Positions 27,711 through 35,988 of a stretch of 64,000 nucleotides of DNA are shown here, piece by piece. The notes under the pieces were generated by a model. That model was not told where the DNA came from, made no database searches, and saw nothing but the letters and a program-made list of their open reading frames with translations. The position numbers and the translations under genes were made by a program. Source of the DNA: Bacillus paralicheniformis (GTDB lineage Bacteria; Bacillota; Bacilli; Bacillales; Bacillaceae); assembly GCF_001042485.2 (NCBI RefSeq), contig NZ_LBMN02000001.1, positions 310,001 through 374,000 of the forward strand. The letters are read 5' to 3'. The first letter of the stretch is position 1; each line of letters starts with the position of its first letter.

Positions 27711-27737
27711 CCGTTGTAATTATTGTATTTACAACGG
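27711..27737. promoter_or_regulatory. Rrf2-type operator 3 (autoregulatory)
   Basis: CCGTTGTAA-N9-TTACAACGG, a perfect 9-bp inverted repeat with the same TTGTAA-N9-TTACAA core, 13 bases upstream of the Rrf2 start codon. Confidence 0.7.
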
Positions 27738-27885
27738 ATGAAGCTGTCAATCTTTTTTGCTCAAAAAGGTGTTGAAATGAAACCCTGTCAAAGCTTTTTC
27801 GTATGAATGGAAGGAAAACAGTTGACAGACGTTAGTGGGAATAGTAGTTTTTAGATTAATGAAAAAAGCCGGGAGGAAACAAAGC

Positions 27886-28995
27886 TTGTTTAAATCAAAA
27901 ACCCATTTTTGGACGCTGCAAATTTTATTGGTTCTTCTTATTATTTATGTGTCGACAAAAGTGTCTTTTCTTTTCGAACCGATCATTGTATTTGCATCGA
28001 CTTTATTTACTCCGATTTTAATTGCGGGAATCTTGTATTTTATATTCAATCCGATCGTGCGGTTTCTTGAGAAAAAGCTGCCGAGAACGCTGTCCATTCT
28101 GCTGATCTATTTGGCGTTTGTGGCATTGATCGTGTTTGTGCTGTCAGCTGTCGGTCCTGTGTTTACAAAGCAGGTGACCGATCTGTTTAACAGCATCCCG
28201 TCCTATGTGAAACAGATCCAGATTTTCATTAAGCAAATGTCGAATTCGCAGTGGTTCACTTGGATGATGAATCAGGACTTCGTATCGGTTGCCAAAATCG
28301 AAAGCTCAATCGGCGAATATCTGACGAGCCTGCCTGAGAATATTACAGGGAGCCTGTCTTCTGTATTCGGTGTTGTGACCAACATTGCGATCACGGCTGT
28401 TACCGTGCCGTTCATCCTGTTTTATATGCTGAAGGACGGCAACCGTTTCCCGAATTTGGCTGTCAAGATTCTGCCTGACAAGTACAAAAATGAAGGACGG
28501 AAAATTTTTAAGGATTTGTATGAGACGCTGGCGGCTTACATTCAAGGACAGTTGATCGTTTGTATGTTTGTCGGAACGGCGTGCTTCATCGGTTTTTGGA
28601 TCGCCGGTGTGAAATACGCGCTGATTCTCGGCGTGATTATTGCCGTGACGAATATTATTCCATATGTCGGACCGTTTCTTGGAGCGACACCGGCTGTCAT
28701 TATCGCTTTTCTCGACTCGCCGACGAAAGCATTCATCGCGCTGATCATCGTCGTTGCCGTTCAGCAGACTGACGGAAATCTGCTGTCGCCGCTGATTATC
28801 GGCCGCCGCCTGAATACGCATCCGCTGACGATCATCCTTTTATTAATCGGCGCCGGAAGCTTCGGAGGCATTCTCGGCATGATCCTGGCCGTTCCGGCTT
28901 ATGCCCTGCTCAAGGCTTTTACATTGAATATCGTCCGCCTTGTCCGTTTAAGGCAGAGGTATAAAAAAGAAACGGCGGAAAATGCTGAAGTCTGA
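27886..28995 (+). CDS. yueF: AI-2E family transporter YueF
   Basis: A 369-residue membrane protein of the AI-2E/PerM family: paired N-terminal membrane segments (residues ~10-65), a soluble central stretch, then four to five C-terminal segments ending with the conserved GNLLSPLIIGRRLNTHPL region. Members are proposed to export small molecules or act as Na+/H+ antiporters; the substrate here is unknown. TTG 27886 follows GGGAGG with 9-base spacing and gives the family length; the open frame upstream to 27835 lacks a ribosome site. Confidence 0.82.
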   Translation: MFKSKTHFWTLQILLVLLIIYVSTKVSFLFEPIIVFASTLFTPILIAGILYFIFNPIVRFLEKKLPRTLSILLIYLAFVALIVFVLSAVGPVFTKQVTDLFNSIPSYVKQIQIFIKQMSNSQWFTWMMNQDFVSVAKIESSIGEYLTSLPENITGSLSSVFGVVTNIAITAVTVPFILFYMLKDGNRFPNLAVKILPDKYKNEGRKIFKDLYETLAAYIQGQLIVCMFVGTACFIGFWIAGVKYALILGVIIAVTNIIPYVGPFLGATPAVIIAFLDSPTKAFIALIIVVAVQQTDGNLLSPLIIGRRLNTHPLTIILLLIGAGSFGGILGMILAVPAYALLKAFTLNIVRLVRLRQRYKKETAENAEV

Positions 28996-29051
28996 ACGTT
29001 TTGCCCATTTTCACATATGATGCTAATAAATTGAATGGCGGAGGTGTGAAG

Positions 29052-29273
29052 ATGCCGGCGATCGTCGGACCGATTTTTATCAGGCAAGTCGTTGATGACA
29101 GCGCAGCCTTCTTTGGAGATGTGTTTGCCATTTCCCCGAAGTGCACGGATGTTTCCGGAGGAGGAGCGGGTACATTTTTAACAGGGGACTACGGTTTGAT
29201 TCAAAACAATAGCAATAAAACATCCTTCACAGATGCGGATGTGATCGACGGTTTCAAGTCATTGAACCTGTGA
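29052..29273 (+). CDS. yueG: GerPF-like spore protein YueG
   Basis: A 73-residue protein of the GerPA/GerPF family: it opens MPAIVGPIFI, is rich in Gly, Asn and Ser, and ends with the short motif expected for spore coat permeability proteins. GerP-type proteins help germinants pass the coat. GGAGGTG is 7 bases upstream of the ATG. It is followed by a terminator. Confidence 0.85.
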   Translation: MPAIVGPIFIRQVVDDSAAFFGDVFAISPKCTDVSGGGAGTFLTGDYGLIQNNSNKTSFTDADVIDGFKSLNL

Positions 29274-29304
29274 CAGCCTCTTTTAAAGAGGCTGTTTCTT
29301 TTTT
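29273..29304 (+). terminator. Terminator of yueG
   Basis: ACAGCCTC / GAGGCTGT with a 7-base loop and a T-rich tail, overlapping the last base of the stop codon. Confidence 0.85.
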
Positions 29305-29346
29305 ATAGTATAATGGGAAAAAAGATAGATAAGGCAGGTGACAAAG

Positions 29347-29595
29347 ATGAAAATCAGGAAGGCAAACATCTTGAACAAAGATCAGATGATCACAGACGTT
29401 TACCTCCATGAAAATAAAAAGGAATTTCATACGCTTGTGGCTGTGCCGCAACTGGAGTGGAGTAAGCTGATTTCTTATGAGGAAGAAAAAGCAGAGCTCG
29501 CCGAAAAGCTTGACCGGTCATTGTCGAAAGTGGCTGAAGCGGATGCGGCCGAGGAGCTGTCCAAAAAGATTGTACAATGGGTGACCGAAATGTAG
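29347..29595 (+). CDS. yueH: Conserved protein YueH
   Basis: An 82-residue soluble, charged protein (YueH family, unknown function). ATG 29347 is preceded by AGGCAGGTG; an in-frame ATG 9 bases earlier overlaps that ribosome site. It is followed after 93 bases by yueI in the same direction; a small hairpin (AGCTTAAAACAAGCT) occupies that gap without a T tract. Confidence 0.8.
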   Translation: MKIRKANILNKDQMITDVYLHENKKEFHTLVAVPQLEWSKLISYEEEKAELAEKLDRSLSKVAEADAAEELSKKIVQWVTEM

Positions 29596-29688
29596 CCCGG
29601 GCTCATGCCCGCTGTTTTCATGGGCATACTGATAAAAAAACGCAGCTTAAAACAAGCTGCCAGCAAGATAAACTGGAGGGTCTAAGAC

Positions 29689-30090
29689 GTGAGCGACCAA
29701 TCAATGGATCAATATTTACAGCAGGGAATGTATGGACCACGCGAAACGAAGCCGGATGAACGCAGACTGTTTTTAGGCTCGCTGAGGGAACGGGTTATCA
29801 TCGCATTGACGAAAGGACAAGTGCTGCGTCCGCAGGCATACCGCGAAGTCATCGATGCGCTTGGCTCAAAAGCAGATGGGACATTATTGCTGAACGGTGA
29901 AATCGACTACTCTCATTTATCTCCTTACATCAAGGAGTCCAATAAACAAGGTGTTCCTTTTTCCATCGTGTCCGACCAGCAATCGGATACTCCCCTTGGA
30001 CTTGTCCTCGCAGCGCGTGAGGCTGTAGAGAAAGAATCGATTTATGTTCAGGACGACATCTTTGAGCAGTCGGTTTTAAACAAGAGATGA
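29689..30090 (+). CDS. yueI: DUF1694 protein YueI
   Basis: A 133-residue protein of the YueI/DUF1694 family, whose fold is related to ribosomal L7Ae-like proteins. It contains the conserved ERVIIALTKGQVL segment near residue 33 and a C-terminal region ending near residue 133. The GTG start has TGGAGGG upstream. The function is unknown. A strong terminator follows. Confidence 0.82.
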   Translation: MSDQSMDQYLQQGMYGPRETKPDERRLFLGSLRERVIIALTKGQVLRPQAYREVIDALGSKADGTLLLNGEIDYSHLSPYIKESNKQGVPFSIVSDQQSDTPLGLVLAAREAVEKESIYVQDDIFEQSVLNKR

Positions 30091-30094
30091 GGCA

Positions 30095-30150
30095 CGGGTT
30101 TTCGCACGCGTCTTCCACAGGGCGTGCGAAAACCCGCGGTTTTTGTTTTT
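30095..30150 (+). terminator. Strong terminator of yueH-yueI
   Basis: A 15-bp perfect stem (CGGGTTTTCGCACGC / GCGTGCGAAAACCCG), 12-base loop, then a T-rich tail. Confidence 0.9.
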
Positions 30151-30275
30151 TTCTGAAAAAGAAAAAACCCGCTGCTGGCGCGGCTTTGCAGCCATATCCG
30201 CTTGATTCGCCATTCACTTGTCCGTTTAGATAAGTTATAATGTTACCTATCATACAAAAGGCGGGGAGGGCGGCA

Positions 30276-30827
30276 ATGAAAAAAGCTCTTATATGTATAG
30301 ATTATACAAATGACTTTGTCGCAGCTGACGGAAAGCTGACGTGCGGAGAACCAGGCCGGGAAATCGAAGACGCCGTGACGCGTCTCGCGGAAACGTTTAT
30401 TCAAAACGGCGATTACGTCGTATTTGCAGTCGATTCACACGAGGCCGGCGATTCGCATCATCCGGAAACCCGTTTGTTTCCTCCACATAATATAAAAGGT
30501 ACATCAGGACAGGATTTATACGGAAAGCTTGAAGCGCTTTATCGAAAACACGAACATGATCAGAATGTCTATTACATGGAAAAAACAAGGTACTCTGCTT
30601 TTGCCGGGACAAACCTCGAGCTGAAGCTTCGTGAAAGGGATATTAAAGAACTGCACCTCGTTGGCGTATGCACAGATATATGCGTGCTCCATACCGCAGT
30701 AGACGCTTATAATAAAGGGTTTAATCTTGTCATTCATCAAAACGCAGTGGCTAGCTTTAACCCGGACGGGCACGACTGGGCTCTTTCTCATTTTGCAAAC
30801 ACCCTGGGAGCCTCAGTGTCAGATTGA
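30276..30827 (+). CDS. pncA: Nicotinamidase PncA (YueJ)
   Basis: A 183-residue cysteine hydrolase converting nicotinamide to nicotinate in NAD salvage. The isochorismatase-like triad is visible: Asp9 (CIDYTND), Lys103 (EKTRYSAF) and Cys136 (CTDICVLHT), with metal-binding DSHE near residues 53-56. ATG 30276 follows GGGGAGGG. The gene is 17 bases upstream of pncB, which uses its product nicotinate, so they form a two-gene salvage operon. Confidence 0.94.
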   Translation: MKKALICIDYTNDFVAADGKLTCGEPGREIEDAVTRLAETFIQNGDYVVFAVDSHEAGDSHHPETRLFPPHNIKGTSGQDLYGKLEALYRKHEHDQNVYYMEKTRYSAFAGTNLELKLRERDIKELHLVGVCTDICVLHTAVDAYNKGFNLVIHQNAVASFNPDGHDWALSHFANTLGASVSD

Positions 30828-30844
30828 GGAAGGAGAAATGAAGG

Positions 30845-32314
30845 TTGGAACACCGTTTTACAGACGACAGTCTAGCACTACACACAGACCTATATCAAAT
30901 TAATATGGCGGAAACGTATTGGCGCGACGGCATTGATCAAAAGAAAGCCGTTTTTGAACTGTTTTTCAGAAAGCTCCCTTTTGACAGCGGTTTTGCCGTT
31001 TTTGCCGGTCTTGAAAAAGCGATTGAGTTTTTGCGGGATTTCAGATTTACTGAAAGCGATTTAGTTTATTTAAAAGAAGAGCTGGGCTTCAAAGATGACT
31101 TTCTCAGCTTTTTAAAAGATATGAGATTCACCGGTTCGCTTTATTCCATGCAGGAAGGCGAAATCGTGTTTGGAAACGAACCGATCATGAGGATCGAAGC
31201 GCCTTTGGCCGAAGCGCAGCTGATTGAAACGGCTCTGCTCAACATTGTGAATTACCAAACATTGATCGCGACAAAAGCCGCGAGAATCAAAAGTGTGATC
31301 GGAGATGAGACGGCGCTCGAATTTGGAACAAGGCGCGCGCATGAAATGGACGCGGCGATGTGGGGAGCAAGGGCCGCGATTATCGGCGGGTTCGATGCGA
31401 CAAGCAATGTCCGCGCCGGCAAGCGTTTTGACATTCCGGTATCGGGCACGCACGCCCATGCGCTTGTTCAAGCCTACCGCGACGAATACACGGCATTTAA
31501 AAAATATGCGGAAACCCATAAAAAATGTGTCTTTTTGGTCGATACATATGATACGGTGCGTTCCGGCATTCCAAATGCAATCAAAGTGGCGAAGGAATTC
31601 GGTGATCAAATTGAATTTTCGGGAATCCGCCTGGACAGCGGAGACCTCGCCTATTTGTCCAAGAAAGCGAGAGCCATGCTGGATGAAGCCGGTTTTACAG
31701 ATACAAAAGTCGTCGCCTCAAGCGATCTTGATGAGTATACGATTATGAACCTGAAAGCCCAGGGCGCAAAAATCGACGTCTGGGGCGTCGGCACAAAGCT
31801 GATTACCGCTTATGATCAGCCGGCTCTCGGCGCGGTTTACAAACTCGTTTCCATCGAAGAAGACGGAAAGATGGCAGACACGATTAAAATTTCTTCGAAT
31901 CCGGAAAAAGTGACGACTCCAGGCTTGAAAAAGGTGTACAGAATCATCAATCAGCTGAACCACCATTCAGAAGGCGATTATATCGCTTTGGACTATGAAA
32001 AGGTCAATGAACAGGAGCGGCTGAAGATGTTTCACCCCGTTCATACGTTTATCAGCAAGTTTGTGACGAATTTTGATGCGAAAGACCTTCACCAGCCGAT
32101 CTTTGAAAAAGGCGAGCTTGTTTATGAGAATCCGAGCATTCAGGAAATTAAGCGGTATGTTCAAGAAAATCTCAGTTTGCTTTGGGAAGAGTATAAGCGG
32201 ATCAGCAAGCCCGAAGAATATCCTGTCGATTTAAGCGAAGCTTGCTGGAACAACAAGATGCAGCAAATTCACGAAGCAAAAATCAAGGCGAAAAAAGGTC
32301 TGGATCAAGGTTGA
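30845..32314 (+). CDS. pncB: Nicotinate phosphoribosyltransferase PncB (YueK)
   Basis: A 489-residue enzyme that makes nicotinate mononucleotide from nicotinate and PRPP, using ATP. Conserved parts include TDLYQINMAETYWRDG at the start, EFGTRRAHEMDAAMWGARAA near residue 160, the HAHALVQA stretch and the phosphate-binding GIRLDSGDLAYLSK. The TTG start is taken because it is in frame, has AAGGAG upstream and begins a few residues before the conserved TDLYQ. The ATG at 30838 is out of frame. Confidence 0.94.
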   Translation: MEHRFTDDSLALHTDLYQINMAETYWRDGIDQKKAVFELFFRKLPFDSGFAVFAGLEKAIEFLRDFRFTESDLVYLKEELGFKDDFLSFLKDMRFTGSLYSMQEGEIVFGNEPIMRIEAPLAEAQLIETALLNIVNYQTLIATKAARIKSVIGDETALEFGTRRAHEMDAAMWGARAAIIGGFDATSNVRAGKRFDIPVSGTHAHALVQAYRDEYTAFKKYAETHKKCVFLVDTYDTVRSGIPNAIKVAKEFGDQIEFSGIRLDSGDLAYLSKKARAMLDEAGFTDTKVVASSDLDEYTIMNLKAQGAKIDVWGVGTKLITAYDQPALGAVYKLVSIEEDGKMADTIKISSNPEKVTTPGLKKVYRIINQLNHHSEGDYIALDYEKVNEQERLKMFHPVHTFISKFVTNFDAKDLHQPIFEKGELVYENPSIQEIKRYVQENLSLLWEEYKRISKPEEYPVDLSEACWNNKMQQIHEAKIKAKKGLDQG

Positions 32315-32351
32315 CTCTGTAAACGATAGTTTTTAATATAACTGGGGATTG

Positions 32352-32386
32352 AAACAGATAATTTCTTCGGGGATTATCTGTTTTTC
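32352..32386 (+). terminator. Terminator of pncA-pncB
   Basis: AAACAGATAAT / ATTATCTGTTT with a 10-base loop and five T residues. Confidence 0.85.
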
Positions 32387-32491
32387 AATATTAAGTTCAA
32401 TATTTGGGCGGATTTTTTAAGCGGACGGGATTTGCTCATTTAATTGATATACTTAAAAGCGAAGGCACCTCAGTCGCTAGGGGGAAGAAGA

Positions 32492-33712
32492 ATGAGGGTA
32501 TTCGTTGCCAGACAGCCAATATTCAACAGAAAAGAACAAGTTGTCGCATACGAGCTTTTATACAGAGAAAGCGAGAAAAACTTTTTTTCCGGTATTGACG
32601 GTGATCAAGCGACAACAGAATTGATGATTAACAGCTTTTTAAACATTGGAATCGATAAATTGACAGAAGGCAAAAGGTATTACGTGAATTTTACCGAAGG
32701 TCTTTTGGCATCAGGGCTGCCGACTTATTTTGATCCGGACCAGCTCGTTGTAGAAATCCTTGAAGATGTGCCGATCACCCCTGAGCTTATCGAAAGGTGC
32801 AGGCATTTGAAAAGCCTCGGCTACACGATTGCCCTTGATGATTTTTGTTTAAAGCATCGCGTGGAGAGGGACTTGCTCCATCAGCTTTTGGCATCCATTG
32901 ATATTTTGAAGATCGATTTTTTCAAAACGACGCGGCAGGAAAGACAGAGCATCCTTCGATCATGCCGGAACCACCGTCTGACGTTCCTCGCTGAAAAAGT
33001 GGAGACGCGAAAGGATTATGAGCAGGCTGTAAAAGACGGATTTCAACTGTTTCAAGGCTATTTCTTCAGCGAGCCCGCTGTGATTGACGGTCAGGACATT
33101 ACATATCATTTCCATGCTTACTATGAGCTGCTGCATGAATTAAGCGAAGATCAGCCTGATATTGAAAACGTCACAAATATTATAGAACGCGATTTGTCGC
33201 TTTCCTACCAGCTGCTGAAGCTGTTGAACTCTCCGGCCAACCGGCCGATTCAAAAGATTAAAAGCATCCGCCAGGCTATCGTGCTTCTCGGATTTAAAGA
33301 AATCAAAAGGTGGATCTTCATCCTCTCATTTAAGGATTTAACGAAAAAACAAAACTCCAGCAAGAACGAAGTCGTCAAGATTTCGCTGATCCGCGCGAAG
33401 CTTTGCGAATTGCTGGCGAAAAAAACGAATCGCCCTCAGCCGGCTTCTTATATGCTGACAGGCATGTTTTCATTTATCGATACACTGCTTCACAAAGAAC
33501 TGGCGGAAGTCATCAGCGAACTGCCGCTGACGGACGAAGTAGGACAAGCACTGCTCGGCAAAGAAAACGATTATCGAAAAATCTTACGGCTTGCAAAATC
33601 GATCGAGCGAAACGAATGGGAAGACAGCACGCCAGAAACAGAAGGCTTAACAAAAGATGAAGCGTATCAATGCTATCTTGAAGCCGTTGATTGGTGTCAA
33701 AAACTTTTATAA
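32492..33712 (+). CDS. pdeH: c-di-GMP phosphodiesterase PdeH (YuxH)
   Basis: A 406-residue protein with an N-terminal EAL domain (residues ~1-200) and a C-terminal HDOD domain. The EAL signature is degenerate (ELL at 21-23), but the Asn (NFTEG), Glu (VVEILED), paired Asp (ALDDF), Lys (LKIDFF), Glu (AEKVE) and Gln (FQGYFF) positions needed for metal and ligand binding are kept. The B. subtilis homologue is an active c-di-GMP phosphodiesterase that favours motility. ATG 32492 follows AGGGGGAAG. Single gene, convergent with yuzC. Confidence 0.88.
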   Translation: MRVFVARQPIFNRKEQVVAYELLYRESEKNFFSGIDGDQATTELMINSFLNIGIDKLTEGKRYYVNFTEGLLASGLPTYFDPDQLVVEILEDVPITPELIERCRHLKSLGYTIALDDFCLKHRVERDLLHQLLASIDILKIDFFKTTRQERQSILRSCRNHRLTFLAEKVETRKDYEQAVKDGFQLFQGYFFSEPAVIDGQDITYHFHAYYELLHELSEDQPDIENVTNIIERDLSLSYQLLKLLNSPANRPIQKIKSIRQAIVLLGFKEIKRWIFILSFKDLTKKQNSSKNEVVKISLIRAKLCELLAKKTNRPQPASYMLTGMFSFIDTLLHKELAEVISELPLTDEVGQALLGKENDYRKILRLAKSIERNEWEDSTPETEGLTKDEAYQCYLEAVDWCQKLL

Positions 33713-33750
33713 AAAAATTCCGGCTCCTTTTTAGGGACCGGAATTTTTTT
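33712..33750. terminator. Bidirectional terminator, pdeH/yuzC
   Basis: AAAATTCCGGCTCC and GGGACCGGAATTTT around a T-rich 6-base loop, with A and T runs outside. Confidence 0.88.
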
Positions 33751-33754
33751 TGCG

Positions 33755-34102
33755 CTAAGACCAACGCAGGAGGAGGAATATTCTGCTGCGGGGGCTGATA
33801 AGCATGATGCGGATGCCGTCGGGATCGAAAGAGGCATCAAGCTGGCTGCGGACGCCAGTTTGTCTGAGCAGGGCAAGGACGGTATTTTTTTGGTTGCTTT
33901 GGGCAGCCGTCATGATTTGGTGAGCCAAAGCACGCGATGCTGAAAGCCTGCTTAAAATTCTTTGTCCGTCAGCCATCAAGCCCTCCGCTTCTTTTGCCGA
34001 ACGCGAAAAGGCGCTGGCTTCAACTTCCGGATAGACCTGCCGGCAGCGGATATGTTGGTATGGATGCATCCAAAAGCAATGAGAAGGAAGCAATATGAAC
34101 AC
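33755..34102 (-). CDS. yuzC: YuzC-like conserved protein
   Basis: A 115-residue protein matching YuzC in position (between yuxH and degQ) and in its core: FSRSAKEAEGLM and LSASRALAHQIMTAAQS, then a beta-strand region FDPDGIRIML. The function is unknown; spore association is possible. The start is GTG 34102, but its ribosome site (GAAACGAG) is poor and almost adjacent, so the exact N-terminus is uncertain. Its upstream region is shared with degQ and contains TTGCGG motifs. Confidence 0.75.
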   Translation of the reverse strand: MFILLPSHCFWMHPYQHIRCRQVYPEVEASAFSRSAKEAEGLMADGQRILSRLSASRALAHQIMTAAQSNQKNTVLALLRQTGVRSQLDASFDPDGIRIMLISPRSRIFLLLRWS

Positions 34103-34127
34103 CTCGTTTCAATTTTTACGGGTCAAA

Positions 34128-34142
34128 TTGCGGTTTTTGCGG
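34128..34142 (+). promoter_or_regulatory. Tandem TTGCGG half-sites between yuzC and degQ
   Basis: Two TTGCGG hexamers (34128-34133 and 34137-34142), the ComA recognition half-site, repeated directly 9 bases apart; another is at 34313-34318. Apart from these, the 34103-34444 stretch shows no gene. Confidence 0.3.
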
Positions 34143-34444
34143 TGTAAGGCGAAGGGTCGGTTTTTTTTAAGGGCCGAAATGCGTGTCGGTCTATTGCGTG
34201 TTTTTCGGTGGTGCATACCCGATCTGCGTTCCTTGAACAATCAAGTTTTTCTATTCCCCGCTAGTTATTACTTTAGACTCAATGTCGCAAAACGAACAAA
34301 AAATAACTGAACTTGCGGTGCTAAAGGGGTTTATTAGTGATCTTTATTTGATCCCTTTAAAAACAAACTAAAATTTTATGTTTCATTAGGAATTGAGAAC
34401 TAATCGCAAGTCGTGTAGAATGGGTGTTATGGTCTATTTAAAGT

Positions 34445-34460
34445 TTGCGGTGTAACGCAT
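34445..34460 (+). promoter_or_regulatory. ComA-like box upstream of degQ
   Basis: TTGCGG-N4-ACGCAT resembles the ComA dyad TTGCGG-N4-CCGCAA (left arm perfect, right arm 4 of 6). It is 128 bases before the degQ start. ComA-dependent degQ transcription is established in B. subtilis, and comA itself is 4 kb downstream here. Confidence 0.55.
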
Positions 34461-34587
34461 GAATTTATATGCAACTTTTCGGTGAAAAAGAGACCAATTC
34501 CCTTTAAACTTGTATTAACAGATCAAATACCTATGACTCGTTCACTATACACAAATTGATTGATCTTCCAAAAGGAGTGTGGAATCG

Positions 34588-34728
34588 GTGGAAAAGCAAC
34601 AAATTGAAGAATTAAAACAACTGCTTTGGCGGCTAGAGAATGAAATCAGAGAAACAAAGGACTCCTTGCGCAAGATTAACAAAAGCATTGATCAATACGA
34701 TAAGTACACATATCTAAAAACCTCGTAA
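34588..34728 (+). CDS. degQ: Degradation enzyme regulator DegQ
   Basis: A 46-residue protein that stimulates phosphotransfer from DegS to DegU, raising secretion of degradative enzymes and poly-gamma-glutamate. The core RLENEIRETKDSLRKINKSI is nearly identical to the known DegQ helix. The start is GTG 34588, 7 bases after AAAGGAGTGTGG. It lies between yuzC and comQ, as in B. subtilis, and ends in its own terminator. Confidence 0.93.
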   Translation: MEKQQIEELKQLLWRLENEIRETKDSLRKINKSIDQYDKYTYLKTS

Positions 34729-34760
34729 AAAGACTTGTTTCAGACAAGTCTTTTTTTTTT
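34726..34760 (+). terminator. Terminator of degQ
   Basis: AGACTTGT / ACAAGTCT with a TTCAG-type loop and ten T residues, overlapping the degQ stop. Confidence 0.93.
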
Positions 34761-34854
34761 GCAAACAAATCCAAAAAAAGGATATATTATTATATAATTG
34801 TTAAATAAAAAAATTGCTCTGTCAATCGGGAATTTGATTTAGTAAAATATTAAG

Positions 34855-34872
34855 AAAGGAGGGAGCACCATC
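34855..34872 (+). promoter_or_regulatory. Strong ribosome site facing an ATC codon before comQ
   Basis: AAAGGAGGG (34855-34863) has ideal 6-base spacing to ATC at 34870, which is in frame with comQ 15 codons before its first ATG. No ATG, GTG or TTG is at the right distance. Either ATC initiates, or this is a decayed start. Confidence 0.5.
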
Positions 34873-34914
34873 TCTAAGCTTTTTTGTCTAGATCACAGTA
34901 AAATCAAGCAAAGA

Positions 34915-35826
34915 ATGAATCATTTTATAGACGTTGAGATTCCCAACGCGGACTTAAATCGGACGCTGCACGCTTTTCTAGATGCAAAGGACCAGTTGCA
35001 TTTCAGCGAGCTTGCTTTTTATCATTACCAAAGTTTCGGCGGCACGGACACTGATGCGGCGGAAACGCTTGGAGCGGGCATAGAACTTTTGATTCTTGCG
35101 TTTGATATATTCGATGATTTAGAGGATGAAGACAGCCCCGATGAACCTTGGATGAAAATAAACCGTTCAGTCGCAATGAATGCGGCGACTGCGCTTTATA
35201 CAATAAGCATTAAAGTGATCAGTTCGGTGTCGAAAGAACCGGTGTTTTTTGAAAAACTGATGGAATATATACTTCAATCGATGCAGGGACAGCATGACGA
35301 TCTCAGTAACCGGCCTGCCACTGAAGATGAATGCCTTGACATGATCAAGCGTAAGTCCGGGGCGCTGACGGCTCTGCCATGCGTGCTTGGGGCGATGCTT
35401 GCCACGGGCAAATTTGACCCGGCGGTGGAGAAGTACGCATATCAGCTGGGCATTGCTTCACAAATCGAAAATGATTATAAAGCACTTTTTTATGATTCAA
35501 AAAGCGATATCGCCAAGAAAAAGCGGACGCTTGCGTACTTATATTTGTCAAGAAAATTTAACCAGCCGTCGATTGATTTATTAAAAACATTTGAAACTGA
35601 GGATAAAATTGCCGATAAAGAAATAAAATGCTATAAAGAGAAATTGAAAGCAGCAGGCGTCACTCAGTATATGTATGTTATGAATCAGCTCGCTATTCAG
35701 AAATTTAAGAAGGGGATTGAGGAGTTGGAGTTGGGGGATATGGAAAAAGAACGTTTGATGTCTGCGCTTTTAAACGAGTCTTTACGAGGAGAGTATTATG
35801 CAGGAGATCGTGAGTTTTTTGGTTGA
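34915..35826 (+). CDS. comQ: ComX-modifying isoprenyl transferase ComQ
   Basis: A 303-residue isoprenyl diphosphate synthase-like enzyme that processes and prenylates the ComX pheromone on Trp. The Asp-rich motif DIFDDLEDED (residues ~64-73) binds Mg-diphosphate, and QGQHDDLSN follows. ATG 34915 aligns residue for residue with the usual ComQ start, yet it has only a weak ribosome site; the strong site upstream points to ATC 34870. The 3' end overlaps comX by 29 bases. Codon use is AT-rich, typical of the polymorphic com locus. Confidence 0.9.
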   Translation: MNHFIDVEIPNADLNRTLHAFLDAKDQLHFSELAFYHYQSFGGTDTDAAETLGAGIELLILAFDIFDDLEDEDSPDEPWMKINRSVAMNAATALYTISIKVISSVSKEPVFFEKLMEYILQSMQGQHDDLSNRPATEDECLDMIKRKSGALTALPCVLGAMLATGKFDPAVEKYAYQLGIASQIENDYKALFYDSKSDIAKKKRTLAYLYLSRKFNQPSIDLLKTFETEDKIADKEIKCYKEKLKAAGVTQYMYVMNQLAIQKFKKGIEELELGDMEKERLMSALLNESLRGEYYAGDREFFG

Positions 35827-35968
35827 ACACCCGGAAGTGTTGGAACAGGTTATTGCTGGCAAAGCCAGTCTTATAGGTGTTGATAAAGACCAAGTTTTCA
35901 GTTTAATTGAAGGTTTTAAAAGAATTGAAGCAGGTTGGGGTCCTTACCCTAATTTATGGTTCAAATAA
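35798..35968 (+). CDS. comX: ComX competence pheromone precursor
   Basis: A 56-residue prepeptide. The N-terminal leader MQEIVSFLVEHPEVL and GVDKDQVFSLIEGF region are typical of ComX. The C-terminal end GWGPYPNLWFK should release the mature peptide. Two Trp residues (47 and 54) are candidates for ComQ-dependent prenylation. The ATG lies inside the last codons of comQ behind CGAGGAGAG, so the two are translationally coupled. The sequence defines this strain's pherotype. Confidence 0.92.
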   Translation: MQEIVSFLVEHPEVLEQVIAGKASLIGVDKDQVFSLIEGFKRIEAGWGPYPNLWFK

Positions 35969-35988
35969 TGAATAGTAGGGATTTCTAA

